Shown piece after piece: positions 12,501 to 22,700 of a stretch of 64,000 nucleotides of DNA (positions within the stretch are counted from its first letter, which is position 1; each line of letters opens with the position of its first letter). Below the pieces are notes generated by a model. The model saw nothing but the letters and a program-made list of their open reading frames with translations. It was not told the DNA's origin and did not search any database. A program made the translations under genes and the position numbers. The stretch is taken from NCBI GenBank assembly GCA_963931925.1, contig OZ007571.1:56423311-56487310 (forward strand), in the 5' to 3' direction. Origin of the DNA: Onchidella celtica. Lineage: Eukaryota; Mollusca; Gastropoda; Systellommatophora; Onchidiidae.

Positions 12501-14308
12501 TCTGAAAATAGCTGCCATTTTGAAACTTGCTGGGGAGAGGTCATGATCACAGAATTTACCAAAAGCGCGACTGGCGAAGGTTTGCTGAAACAAAACTTGA
12601 TATGGTGTTGAGGAATTTAAACTCACAACACATGGAATGGTCAGATGGACCTGGGGGCGCGAGGGTCAAGTCAGTTTGTATCAATGGGCGGTAGTCAGAT
12701 TGACTAATCGGGCGAAAGGGGCTGGGGTAGCTATTGGCGATCGATGTACACTCAAGTACTGAAGTAGGCCCTCATTAGCCCAGATCATGCATGCAATCTC
12801 CGAGCAGCTGAAATCGGATTGTTTCGCTACTAAGCCGATTCATAATTTTTTAAAACTATGCAAATTAACAAGGTCGGTAACTTTCCGTAATTTAGGTCAA
12901 GGGTACTGACTGTGAGTACAAGTAAATTTTTACCGGCAATTTAACTCACCTGCGTGGCGAAATGGTAAAAGACGTGTGATTCAGGAGCGAAAGGGTATGG
13001 GTGCGGATCCCAGTATTGTCACGATTTATGATTACTATATGTATGTGTTCTCTTTCAGATGTTTCTAACACAGAGAAATCGAGATGACTTGGAAGCGAGA
13101 TAAAAAGAACAAAGATACATACATACAACAAATACCACCCATTCAAACAAACTCTATTTCTTTCTTTCTTTCTTTCTTTGTCCCATACAAATACTAAACC
13201 CAACCTTTTTTTAAACCCGCTCAAAAGTCCCCTCTTTAGTGTGTTTTCTTGACTGGCGCGGACAGGCGGAAGACCTTCCTGTACATCGGCTAGGTTTCCA
13301 TTTGTAGTGCTTACGCGGGAGGAGTACCTTACTCGAGCGCCACTTTCACTGTTATCAATTTAAACACATGGAATGGTCAGATGGACCTGGGGGCGTGAGG
13401 GTCTAGTCAGTTTGTATCAATGGGCGGTAGTCAGATTGACTAATCAGGCGAAAAGGGGCTGGGGTAGTTGTGTTTAGTTAGTTTCTGGTCTTTGGCGCTC
13501 GAGTATGGAACTCCTTCCGCTTACGCTTTGTGGTTTTCTTGGAGTTTGCACACACTTATCAACTGAGGGAAAACCGGATGCAGATTTTTGTATCACTGTG
13601 ACAGTGTGAGGGTTAAAACACGATGCAAACACACTTTCAATTTTGACTCAATTTTAATCCTTATATATATCTAGACTCTAGATCTAGATCTAGACTAGGG
13701 GAGGTCTTCCGCCCGTCCGCGCCATAATTTTTACCGCTATTAAGTAAAGCCCACGGTTACACATTGTCACTGTTATCAATTTAAACTCACAACACATGGA
13801 ATGGTCAGATGGACCTGGGGGCGTGAGGGTCTAGTCAGTTTGTGTCAATGGGCGGTAGTCAGATTGACTAATCAGGCGAAAAGGGGCTGGGGTAGTTGTG
13901 TTTTCTTGACTGGTGCGGACGGGCGGAAGACCTTCCTAGACTAGATCTAGATATATCTAGATCTAGAGTCTAGATCTAGTCTAGAACTGTAAGTTCTAGA
14001 TCTACCTGAAATCATTACAACCATCTTCATTTCTGTTACTTTAATACTTGTAGGGGATCTAGCTGGAAGCATTTTGTACTTCTTGCTGATCTTAATTAAT
14101 TTGGCCACTGCTAACTTCAGCCTACATTAACAATGATAGTGAAACCCATCTTCACGCAGACTATCGTCACTATCTCGAGTCTAGTCTGGATAATTTTACA
14201 TACCGCTATGAATATGCCGTAAATTAGGGTTCCTGTCTTCACATGGCAACAGAAGCAACAACGGAATGATCTCTGATCAATTCCGGATAACTGCCCGCCA
14301 GATTTCAT
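3530..14308 (-). CDS. LAPTM4: LAPTM4-family lysosomal-associated four-span membrane protein (7 coding exons)
   Basis: Coding exons on the minus strand, in transcript order, are 14308-14204, 11655-11484, 7441-7365, 6340-6212, 4985-4890, 4458-4357 and 3610-3530; every junction is GT-AG and phases agree, giving 253 residues (LAPTM4A is about 233). Exon 1 encodes the family's cysteine-rich start (RCCFCCHVKTGT). Four hydrophobic segments follow: exon 1/2 junction, exon 3 (VMFGIALVCLISTIALIYG), exon 4 (VFDFCLSCLTVVG) and exons 5-6 (VTLLILVLSV, then VWSCYKYI). The cytosolic tail has two PPxY motifs, PPRY near residues 231-234 and PPAY near 247-250, which in this family recruit NEDD4-type ubiquitin ligases for sorting to lysosomes. 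The start is the only ATG in the open frame of exon 1. Intron 2 holds an RTE LINE, intron 1 several inverted-repeat elements, and intron 6 a duplicated splice acceptor. Paralogue identity (4A, 4B or LAPTM5) is not resolved. Confidence 0.93.
3605..3892. repeat. Tandem duplication of about 140 bp copying the last LAPTM4 splice acceptor
   Basis: Bases 3605-3741 and 3749-3892 are near-identical direct copies, differing by scattered substitutions and a longer T tract in the second copy. The first copy begins with the 3' splice site of the final coding exon (TTTATTCCAG then ATG on the minus strand). The second carries the same acceptor with an equally good pyrimidine tract at 3756, so there are two candidate acceptors 145 bp apart. 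Confidence 0.85.
4004..4037. repeat. Near-perfect 34-bp palindrome in LAPTM4 intron 6
   Basis: Two 16-base arms (GATGATAGTAAACTCT at 4004-4019 and its exact reverse complement at 4022-4037) are separated by only two bases. The sequence would form a cruciform or a tight RNA hairpin in the pre-mRNA. No flanking target duplication is evident. Confidence 0.85.
5664..5679. repeat. Poly(C) run of 16
   Basis: Uninterrupted C homopolymer in LAPTM4 intron 4. Long C or G runs recur in this window at 19513-19530, 27404-27417, 55665-55681 and 59808-59819. Confidence 0.9.
7489..10759 (+). mobile_element. Full-length RTE-type non-LTR retrotransposon with 11-bp target duplication
   Basis: The element occupies 7500-10748, flanked by identical 11-bp repeats AATTACAACAT at 7489-7499 and 10749-10759. 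It has a 5' region of about 240 bases (7500-7740), a single endonuclease-reverse transcriptase ORF (7741-10722) and a very short 3' end finishing in an (ATG)n microsatellite at 10730-10748. A short repetitive tail and lack of a separate gag-like ORF are typical of the RTE group. It lies in LAPTM4 intron 2, antisense to the gene. The exact target duplication and open ORF indicate a recent insertion. Confidence 0.93.
7741..10722 (+). CDS. RTE-type LINE polyprotein (AP endonuclease and reverse transcriptase)
   Basis: An uninterrupted 993-residue ORF; the frame is open 12 codons further upstream, but 7741 is its first ATG. The N-terminal third is an AP-type endonuclease: IASWNVRSM (Mg-binding N), SETRW, IYAPTN, MGDANAKIG and GSDHHML. 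The middle is a reverse transcriptase: FLDYEKAFDSIDR, GVRQGCLLSPFLF and FADDLALL, the catalytic FADD. A basic C-terminal region ends in DREGWKVFVGGLYPD. The protein nicks target DNA and primes reverse transcription from the nick. All catalytic motifs are present and there is no stop or frameshift, so it may be functional. It overlaps no host coding exon. Confidence 0.93.
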   Translation: MKDNGQSRKDATGPTAPSSSKSLRIASWNVRSMYEAGKSAQVTMEMRRYRLHILGVSETRWIQSGLKQLNTGEKILYSGREDKKHTEGVAIILSKHAQRSLRGWEPYGRRIILASFTTKNKNINMNIVQIYAPTNEATDEDKDDFYNQLQEIVDTLPRKDVNIIMGDANAKIGQDNTGYEDIMGCNGLGQMNENGERFASFCAFNSYVIGGSVFPHKRIHKATWISPDGVTENQIDHFCITRRFRRSLEDVIVQRGADVGSDHHMLLARLKLRLKKQGTRAGTKRRKFQVSLLDGDKKEEFQLTLRNRFKPLVDLEETVDLETHWAKVKGVFTSTCQDVIGEKKVEHKEWISQKSLDLIRIRRDLKERVNASRTRSSRVGNQEEYRASAKEVKKSIKKDKEEFIGMLAEKAEKAATGGHMRILYQTTKTLAGKYGKPEVPVKDYNRKAIFGKEAQAKRWIEHFNSLLNRPPPSNPPDILPARNDLPISCDPPTKAEINDAIKQLNRGKAAGPDQIPPEALKADAAGAAEGLHSLFSRIWIGGKFPKDWKEGHLVKLPKKGDLSNCSNYRGITLLSIPGKVFNRIILKRIQNATDQKLREEQAGFRSNRSTTDQIATLRIIVEQSLEWNSQLIVNFLDYEKAFDSIDRETLWRILRHYGIPEKMVNLIKSMYEGTSCRVVHDGELTDSFDIKTGVRQGCLLSPFLFILVIDWLMKETTSGGRNGIQWTPWTQLDDLDFADDLALLSHTHDQMQAKTTALNKISESIGLRIHPAKSKVLKIVAPLSEQVTVGDQPLEDVESFCYLGSIIDNKGGTEAEVKARIGKAQAAFTSLSKIWRTKDISLKTKLRIFNSNVKSVLLYGCETWNASQACIKRIQVFINRCLRKLLKIRWTDKVSNEIVWKRTRQNPVREEIGRRRWRWIGHTLRRPGNSITKKVLDWNPQGKRSRGRPRGTWRRARENDVQRSGKTWNNVKRLAHDREGWKVFVGGLYPDPG
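12307..13287. mobile_element. Inverted-repeat DNA element, copy A (965 bp, 8-bp target duplication)
   Basis: Termini are GGGAGGTCTTCCGCC at 12315 and, inverted, ...GGCGGAAGACCTTCC ending at 13279. The flanks TGTACATC (12307-12314 and 13280-13287) form an 8-bp target duplication; two further bases match by chance. It shares its ends and a central block (12626-12731) with copy B but is longer by about 230 bp on the left and 500 bp on the right. The right extra part contains a tRNA-like stretch and a TTTC microsatellite. No transposase ORF is present, so it is non-autonomous. An 8-bp duplication fits hAT among other superfamilies; the family is not assigned. Confidence 0.8.
12952..13024 (+). repeat. 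Possible decayed tRNA-derived SINE head inside copy A
   Basis: The stretch GTGGCGAAATGG resembles a Pol III A box, and GGGTGCGGATCCC about 45 bases later resembles a B box. Spacing is tRNA-like but the B box is imperfect. A (TTTC)n tract follows at 13157-13179. It is unlikely to be a functional tRNA. Confidence 0.35.
13335..13470. repeat. Partial copy C of the LAPTM4 intron 1 inverted-repeat family
   Basis: This block matches the central part of copies A and B (core 13366-13470, starting at the word ATGGAATGGTCAGATGGACC and ending at GGGGCTGGGGTAG) but lacks both terminal inverted repeats. It lies between copies A and B, so three related units sit within 1.7 kb. Confidence 0.75.
13665..14005. 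repeat. TAGATCT-rich palindromic low-complexity DNA, split by MITE copy B
   Basis: Both flanks of copy B are built from overlapping CTAGATC/TCTAGA words that form nested inverted repeats, for example around 13940-14000. The pattern explains many chance self-complementary matches here. Confidence 0.7.
13691..13944. mobile_element. Inverted-repeat DNA element, copy B (238-bp MITE, 8-bp target duplication)
   Basis: The element spans 13699-13936 with inverted ends GGGAGGTCTTCCGCCCGTCC and GGACGGGCGGAAGACCTTCC, which differ at one or two positions when inverted. TAGACTAG at 13691-13698 and 13937-13944 is the 8-bp target duplication. It looks like a compact, internally deleted form of copy A. It inserted into a TAGATC-rich palindromic stretch (13665-14005). 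Confidence 0.88.
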
Positions 14309-14423
14309 CTTAGTAACTGTAGCAGTGCTCTTGTGATGGATACTATCACTGTAGCTGTTTACCAACAAACCAATAATGTAAGTGCCTATCTTAATCGATG
14401 ATTTTCTATTAGATCGCTGAACA

Positions 14424-14454
14424 ACTTCCGGATGTTAAATACGTCACAGATTGG
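14424..14454 (-). promoter_or_regulatory. Probable LAPTM4 promoter: CCAAT, CRE-like and ETS motifs
   Basis: Read on the minus strand, the 30 bases lying 116-146 bp upstream of the start codon contain CCAAT (14454-14450), TGACGT (14446-14441) and CCGGAAGT (14431-14424). This closely packed set, with no TATA box seen, is typical of housekeeping promoters in animals. The transcription start is inferred to lie between about 14420 and 14330. Confidence 0.5.
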
Positions 14455-15790
14455 TGTGTAGAACTTTTTTCGGTGTAATTATTTGTATAACATAAACCAT
14501 TCAGTAAATGAATTCTTGGGTACTAATTGTATTGATATAACTTTTTCTTGTAGGCAGTTCACATGTACTACTAAGTAGGGTGTTCTGCTGAACCTAAGCT
14601 AACTCTACAACAGAATTAAGGATTTCATTTTATGATAGGCCCACGTCTGATTATTTTTAGCACTACCCGTGACTTTCATCACGTGATTGAATAGAGGAAG
14701 CAACAAAGAAATTGCAGTTTTAACCTTTTATACTGAGTTGCCTCTCTTGTCTTGGTAGCGTTCTTCTTCTCGTCCCAATCCCTGCACTTTTATTGTTACG
14801 ACTAAATTTAATATTACTTGTACCATTGCACACAATGAACACATTTAGGTTCACCATTTATTGGTAATTTGCTTTAAATTTACTTTCACTGATCATAGAC
14901 CTCAACCTAACCATGGCAGCCGTTACCTGTCAGGCCCACCCTGAAAGCTGCATGTCCCCTGGGCACAAAAGGATAGAAAAAGAAAAAAAGAAAAAAGATC
15001 CTAGGACACAGTGTAGGCCTACATAACTATCCAGCATGAGAGAAACCCCTTTCCCTTTGCAAAGTTCAAATGTAGTACAGTATAAGTGTACTGTCATTTT
15101 CGTAAAATACATTGCAGTTTGTGTCTCATCTCTTTTATATAACATGGTACAATTATTTATTTTTTTACCTTTGAGACATGTTTGTTTATGTTGTACGAAT
15201 ACAGGGTTTTTCATCTTATCTGAATTTGCTCAGTAAACTATGAAAGTTCATACATGTATTTTAGTGAGTCAGTCTCATTAGTTCAATATGTAGAGCCATA
15301 ATGTCATCAATCTGATGTGGCATAATTGTCTATGTAAAGACACAGATAAATCTAGATAAAGTCAAGTTCCATGGTGGTGGACATATATACATTATTTTGT
15401 ATGTGCACCTGTTAAAAATTTGACTGGGCTTCATTCAGTCTTTTGATGTTGACCTTACAATTTTGCCTGCTTGGCATAAATGAAGAAAATGCAGGTCATA
15501 ACTGAAACCCCTGTCTATATCATTACATTATGTGAAAACAGAACTGGCATGACACTGGACAGTACAAAGTGGAAAAAGTTTTGGCCAGTGAAAGGGATTT
15601 TTTTTCTCTGTTTGTTTAATCTTTTCATTGTTTCACAAGCCTAGATATACTTTAAACACAAAAAAAAAGAACTGGTACAGTATTATTTCTCTAGCCAAAA
15701 CCATCTACACAAAATGGTAGACAGACCAATTTTCTACTACGTCTCCTGGTCATTTGTTCTAATGACGATAGTTATCTTAATTTCTTGAAT
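14455..15790. other. Intergenic spacer between LAPTM4 and GTF3C6; no gene recognised
   Basis: The LAPTM4 promoter lies at its left end. The rest is AT-rich with short open frames lacking domain or splice signals. Confidence 0.5.
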
Positions 15791-15814
15791 ATGGTCCGCA
15801 GTAGTTAAATAGGC

Positions 15815-16205
15815 ACACAGCATCCAACAGATACCAGAATTTGACACAGTCAAAATTTGGCAAAAAGAAAAAGTTGTATGTAGCAAAGCCTCGCGAAAGA
15901 AATAATGCCGAAACGATACAATGAAACACAAACTAAACGAGAAGACAGAAAATGGGCAATATTTCGGCAACAGCCTTATCAAGGACAAAATTTAAAAATA
16001 TTTAAAAATTGGAAAATTGAACAGATAAAACAATCAAACAATAATTAATCAGCCACTTTCTGTCTTCTCTTTGTATTTCATTGTATCCTTTGTGTATTAT
16101 TTCTTTCTCCAAGACTTTGTTACACATACAACTTTTTCTTATTGCCAAATTTTGACTCTGCCTATAGCCTTGCTGCGACCCCACATTTTTTCTGTAATTT
16201 TTATA
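15815..16205. repeat. Inverted pair of a dispersed repeat (arms about 170 bp)
   Basis: Bases 15815-15990 read on the minus strand and 16040-16205 read on the plus strand are diverged copies of the same repeat. Both contain the word string CTACATACAACTTTTTCTT or close variants, followed by TTGCCAAATTTTGACT. Other copies lie at 47940-48140 (minus) and 56760-56935 (plus). The minus-strand arm includes a degenerate form of the stem-loop described at 56769-56792. Confidence 0.7.
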
Positions 16206-16444
16206 ACAGAAACTGACATGTTAGAGCTGATCTGGCTGACACCATTATTGAAATCTTATCAGAATTTCCAGATGAAAACAAGCCGTGATTGTGACCTTTT
16301 GTATGAAATCTTATAATATTTGAAATTGGTCCTGTGGATAATCATTCTGATGATTTTGTTTGTGCCTTCTAAGACATCTGACTAATTGTGCAGGAACCCC
16401 ACAAAACATTTTGACATATTCAGTGCAATAAAAGAAATCAAGTA

Positions 16445-16747
16445 AGAAAATGATATCTCCATGTCTTTATTGCAGAAATTTATTATTATGTACAACTATT
16501 AAACATTAGCATATTGTATACGTGAACATACAAACATGTTTTCAGATTCACTACAAACACATCCTCCTGTATGCAACGAATACACGTAATGAAGTTTGTT
16601 AAGTATCAAAGATCAAATTTACAAATATCTTACAGCATATTCAAGCAAAACAAACACATGCACAAAAATGAGACATGGGGAGTAAATAATTACATAAATG
16701 TACAACACTCAAACATCCATGAAGCAAATTCTTTCCTGTTCTACCCA
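16445..16747 (-). other. GTF3C6 3' UTR with two poly(A) signals
   Basis: Two AATAAA motifs on the minus strand, at 16484-16479 and 16471-16466, lie about 270 bases after the stop codon. Cleavage is inferred near 16445-16455. Confidence 0.65.
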
Positions 16748-19700
16748 CTACATCTTGCCACTGTTATCTGTATTTGCACTATTTGACTGAATGTTTTCCA
16801 CATGCGAAGAGTCTGTATCTGTAGAGGAAAAGATGAAATACAGAGTTATTGTTAGGGCCTTTGCCAGTCTCTTACTTAACAGGGGTGTAAATGACATTTG
16901 AAAAAATTCTCTGAAAATGAAACGCCAGGGGTCAAAATCAGAGAAAATCTGAAAGATTTACACCCCTGAACAAAATGAAAAAAATCTGAAATCAGAGAAA
17001 ATCTGAAAGATTTACACCCCTGTACTTAAAACATCAAAGAATATAGTTAAATTGGAATTACACATGTACTACAAGTACAAAAAATGGAATCTATACCATA
17101 AAATCGCCATTAGCTCTACGTTAAATGTAAAGACATGGAACTCAGCTGCTGGAAAATTATGCAACAGAGCAAATTCCTGACTAAAAAAAAAACAACAAAA
17201 ATGGAAAGAGGGAATACGGTGACAATATCAACAAAAAAAAAAAAAAGAGGGAGTATAAGAAAGAATTCATGAATACAAAATAAGACCAAGCCTATGAAGG
17301 CAGGAAAACAGGATGTAAAAAAATGTGCCATTAAAAAAAAAAATTTCACTTCTGCAAAGAAGTGGAAAGCACTTTCTCCTAATTTAACATTACATAGCAA
17401 AGTTTTCTGAAATGTATACCTTTTTTCAGTTCAAGATACACTGGTTCTAATTTGAGACATTTGTCAGAGACAATAACATCTTTTGATATCTTGACACCAG
17501 TCTCTGTAGCACTCTGGCCTGCAATTAACAATACATTTTGTTAAAAATGATTTCCATTCCATTTGCAGGTTGATACAGATAAGAAATTAATCAACAAATT
17601 TAGCTCATTCCAACCCGAGGCATACTCCAATTGTGCATGTCTGGTGCCCAAGCAAAAGGAGTTAATTCTACTTCACTATGTGTTCTTTTTGAAAATTTGT
17701 ATTTGTACTATATCATTTTATTTCAACGAAATGAGTACCAAGTTATAGAGAAATATGGTACATGAAAATTAACACACTGTCACACTTTGAAGTGTTTCAG
17801 CCAACTAAGGGCATTATCGAGACCCATGCTTTCACCTTTGCTCTTCCGAAAACAAACTCATCTTTTCACTTTCAGTCTTTTGCACTGAACTCTAGAAACA
17901 ATCTATAATTTTACTGTACTCCTTTTAAGAGAGTTGGTCACCAGGGTGAAAGTGTAAATGATGGATAACTCCAAGATGTATTTTGGGCGCACCAGGTTAT
18001 GGTTGGCAAGGAGGCATGTGGCCACAGGGGGCCAGCATAAGTTAATGACATTGACAGAATCAACAAAAGTTGTGAAACAAAAATTCCACAAGCACTGAAT
18101 GCTCCATTGAAGAAATCTCAATCAACACTGCCACTGCCACAGTGATTCTGAATGAGTAATGAAAGAGATTTGTTTCTATTTTCACTTAGATGGATCAGTG
18201 GTAACATAAAGGATACAAACCAAAAAAAAAAAACTTTGATTGATATCATATGTGAGTGTGCATGAGAAAACCAGGCTTAAGTCGGCAACATGACATTTTG
18301 AGTTCTGTACAATATAATAAAACATTTCTGATAAACTGAAGCCAGCGACCCCCCTAAAACAAGATTTTGAGAAAATGGCATTTAACCCTATAAGTGGCAA
18401 TAGCTAACTGACCAAGTAACATTGAAATGATTGTTGTTAGGAGACCGTAGTCTAATTACAAAGACGTTATAGAGATCATAGTGAGGAGTGTTCACTGCTC
18501 ATCAACAGTTTACCCTGTAACATGCCACGGTCCCCTAAACAACAGCCAAGTTGGAAGTTTGTGTCGGACCCATATTTTCACTTCAAAGCCATTTTTCTCG
18601 AAATCAGCTATGCCGACTTAAGCCGGGTTTTCTTATTCACAATCTCATATACTGTCTTCCCCAATGGTGCAAGAATACAGAACTAATTTGATTAGAGCTG
18701 CAAAAGCTCAGAGTATTAAATGTGAATATCATATCATAAAGGAGGTAAGGCTTCCAATGTAATCATGAAAGGCTTTTTAACCACGGAGCCTTAAATTGTA
18801 TGAAATCTCATATAATTACCCATAGACGGACGTAAAGGTGTACATGGGCATCCAGTGGAGCTCATGTAAATTGAACTTTGATAATCTAAATTTCTTTTAA
18901 ATTGCAGTAATTTCAAAGTCTGTTTTTTTCTTCTTCTTTATCCTTATTATACTATTAATATTTTTTCTATAATTCGAATCTGAACTGATCAACTGCCAAT
19001 AACTTCCAATCATTTTTTCCGCTCCCAATGTAACTTTGAATTTCCTGCCCACTGAAAACCTTAGTAGCCATCCTAGCCTGGTCCAAACACTTTTAGCACC
19101 AGTAATCTAGAAGAAAGGCAGGTTTGGGTTAATGCAATGCAGCAAGTAGGGCATTTTTACACTGCATAGTGATCATTCCACGCTACCGATAGCAAGTTCA
19201 ACAACCTGGTGGGAGGAGGCAGTAGGACTACAGTCTTGCATTTAGAATTCATGCATGAGGGAATGTCTATGTCAACTGACGACGTCACCAGGCCACACGC
19301 TTATTAGTACTACTAAAGTATGCGTACCCTGCTTACACAATATATGCAGCCAAGATGGAGATGGGCAGCCAAGTTTGCTGACCAAAACTACTGGGCCTAA
19401 GCAATTCAATGCTACTTTCTTGTTTTACCGCCAAGGAACGGTCACTTATAAAGAAAAAAAAAATTACAAGATCTCAGAGGTGCCGGTATTTGTTGGGTTG
19501 TTTTTTTTTGGAGGGGGGGGGGGGGGGGGGAATCTGCAAGAAGGGATGTAATTAGATGTATGGTATGGGGCAAACAACATAGTAATTGTTGGTTATTTGC
19601 TCAAAGGTAAATCAAACTCTGGTAAATTTAAGTCTAATCCATTTCCCCACCACTTCAACTTATGCGCTCTCCACTGTATTTTAAAAGGTTTTGAAGTTGG

Positions 19701-22700
19701 CTATATCTTTAATCTTTTCATTGATTTTGAGCCGCAAGTGAGTTGAACAGAAGAAAGTGTTCTGACATTTCGAGCCAGAAAAAAAAAGAGAAGACACATT
19801 TTCTTCTAGTAGAAAGAATTAAGAAGTATATGACAGGAAATTCATTCTGCGCCTCAATTTACACATTGATGATCGAAACTCAAACTTAAAAATCACTTCT
19901 GTGTATTCCCAGAGTCAACGTGCCAACTTGTCTAGTATGTTTAACCCTCTTAGTGCCACCATAAAAATTTTGTATGTACATATATGCAAAATGCCAGCTT
20001 AAAACGGCAATGAAATAGTGATTTAGTCACTTGAGGTTAACGACAGTTTCCAGCAGTCAGTCACATGCTTGACAGGTTTTCGTAACACCGGAGATAAACT
20101 GGCGATGAAAGAGAGCCACGATCGTGGCTCTTGGCACTCTACCAGTAAAGGCATGATCGTGGCTCTAGGCACTAAGAGGGTTAAGCCATCATTGTGTTCA
20201 GTGCATACTTCAGTGTATGTTTGCAACCTACCCAACAACTGCTCTCTTGAACATAATTATCTCAAACGCCATTTATGATAATGGATATTTACCAGCACAG
20301 TAGGTGAAACTTCTTGAGAAAAGCCACAATAGGCTTCACCAATTTTACCCAAAATTCTCAATTTCTGTGACCTTAACCTTGCTCTGAAGTGAGACAAACA
20401 TTGCATTTCGTACTAGTCAGCTGATATGAGTAGACTGAGCTTTACTCATGGCCAGTTGTTTGCCTCACCTTCTCCACTCACCACTCTATTTAGATGGCTG
20501 ACCTACATTCAACTAGCTGGGTTTCCCCAAAATCTTGTTTTCTACTATTTCCTCAGCCCCACTACTTCTTCCACCCAAGAATGATCATGAATTGAACTGA
20601 ATTCTATTTGATTCTCTGTTTTGGAATGAACACGAACGAAGTATTTTACCAATGGTATATATAATTTTTCAAGCTCTGCAGGCTTTCGCTGCAAGAAAGT
20701 CTCCTATGAATGGCAACTGACACTCAATTGTGGGGTTGATATAATTATTTAACAATCTAAAGTTTGATTTCATATCAGTTTACCTGCTTTATTTTCCACC
20801 TCCAGAAATAATTGTGAACCAAGTGTGTCAACAAACTGTCCTTTGTACAGCTGATTATTCACCTTGACTAAAGGCTTCTCAGAAGACAGACCCTAAAATC
20901 AAAATCAAAATGACATGATTACTTACATTCCTTTAACTCACTGACTCCCCTAAGCCAGATTTTCCGGCTCAAGCCGCCGCCGAAGTCGGACCCTAAGCTA
21001 CATTTCCCGGCTCAGAATTAAAAACTTAATTTACATAGCTACCAATTGTTGCAATGAAATATGCTTTTGCGCATGCGCGAGGTTGGCTTTCCCGTTCCTT
21101 CCATGAAATGTAAACAGTGAATGCATGTTGAAATCAATGTTTTTTATTGTTCTTTTTTTTTTATATTTCTGAGTTGTGAGATCATGAAATATGTCGCCAT
21201 ATCTGTTATATGATTTTGATCTTAACTCGAAAAGTTTTGGAGATATTTTCATGAAATTTGGACTGTGAATTCATAATTGGATTACTGTTATTATTTTAAG
21301 AGTTGTATGCATAGGGATACAAAGAAGCGGCATGAGCATAGAGTAAGTTGAAAAATTTAGGTGTGAAAATCTGTCCTTGAATTTTTCATTTCACTTTACT
21401 GTCCTGTTTGTGTATCAAAAGTGTGCTAGATCATTCTATCAATCCTTTTATCTTATTCTGCATTCATTTTCCAACAAATTGGTATATTGTACATTGTATA
21501 GTCGAGCTCTATCCACAACAAACTTGTGTATGATTTAGAAAGTCATATGCAGAATTTCATTTGTTGCAAATTTACCTGGGGGTCCAACTGTAAAATTCTG
21601 CGGGGGAGTCAATGAGTTAAGGTACTGTGTAATGAAGTAACATTCAAACCTGCCCTCTGTTAGCAATTTGTCTGCCTCAGTGCAAAGGCTCTAATCCAAA
21701 ATGTTGGTCCCTTCACTTTTTAATTATTATATTCATTAAAAAATTAATAAAAAATTGACAGACAAAACAGTGTAGTACAAGGGTATTTTTCTGTATCTGA
21801 CTAGTAATTAATTTGCCTGTTTAAAATGAAATGTCATGTTAGTTGTTACCGACAGGATGCAAAATTACCAAAATACAAAGTTTTGTTTTCCATGGCAAAG
21901 ATAATGAAAATTGTAGGTGAAATTCCTCTTTCTCAGGTGTATTTCAAACTGTGAAACACTAGTGGAGAAACAGTGTGCTATTTATCTATTAACTAATTCG
22001 GAAAGGTGGTAGTGCCTGTAAAGAAATTTATGGCACTGTGTCTCATACATAGATGTGTAGAGCAGACCATATATTTATTAGTGCAGTTTATGACTGTGTA
22101 TTAGATAAACTGAAATTAAATTTTGTATAAAATCCACTCTTCAGGCCGGCAGAAGAATATTCCTTCACAATACATACAGAAATCTCCCACTGTCAGGTCT
22201 CAACCATAAAAGTTAAACTGAAAGATGTAAATACATGATGATCATGTCCTACCAAGATTTGAAAATAAGACTCCCCTGGCCTCCTGCTTTCAATGTGACC
22301 ACTGTCGGATACCTCCATCATCAGAGTGATTTCCTGAAAATGGAAATTTCAACTTTATTTCAGTACCAACAGTCAATGTTTGAAAAGAGCATGCGGTTAG
22401 TGTCTAATAAAACCTGAAAATGGAGTGAACATTAATTTCTTGGCAAGATGTAAGAATGTAATCTGGGAAGCATCCTTAGATGTGCAACAGGTTCAGTTCA
22501 AGGTTATTTTAGGCCTAACGGCCATTTCAAAATATATAGAAGAATCATGCAAACAAGCTTTGAAAAAACATTTTAAAAAAACAAAAACAAAAACAATGCA
22601 CAAACATTCATTATCTCCTCTCTTTGCTGCCTACTACAATTCATATAGTTACAATAATATATAATAAAATATAAGTTAACCAATAATTGCCAGCAAACAG

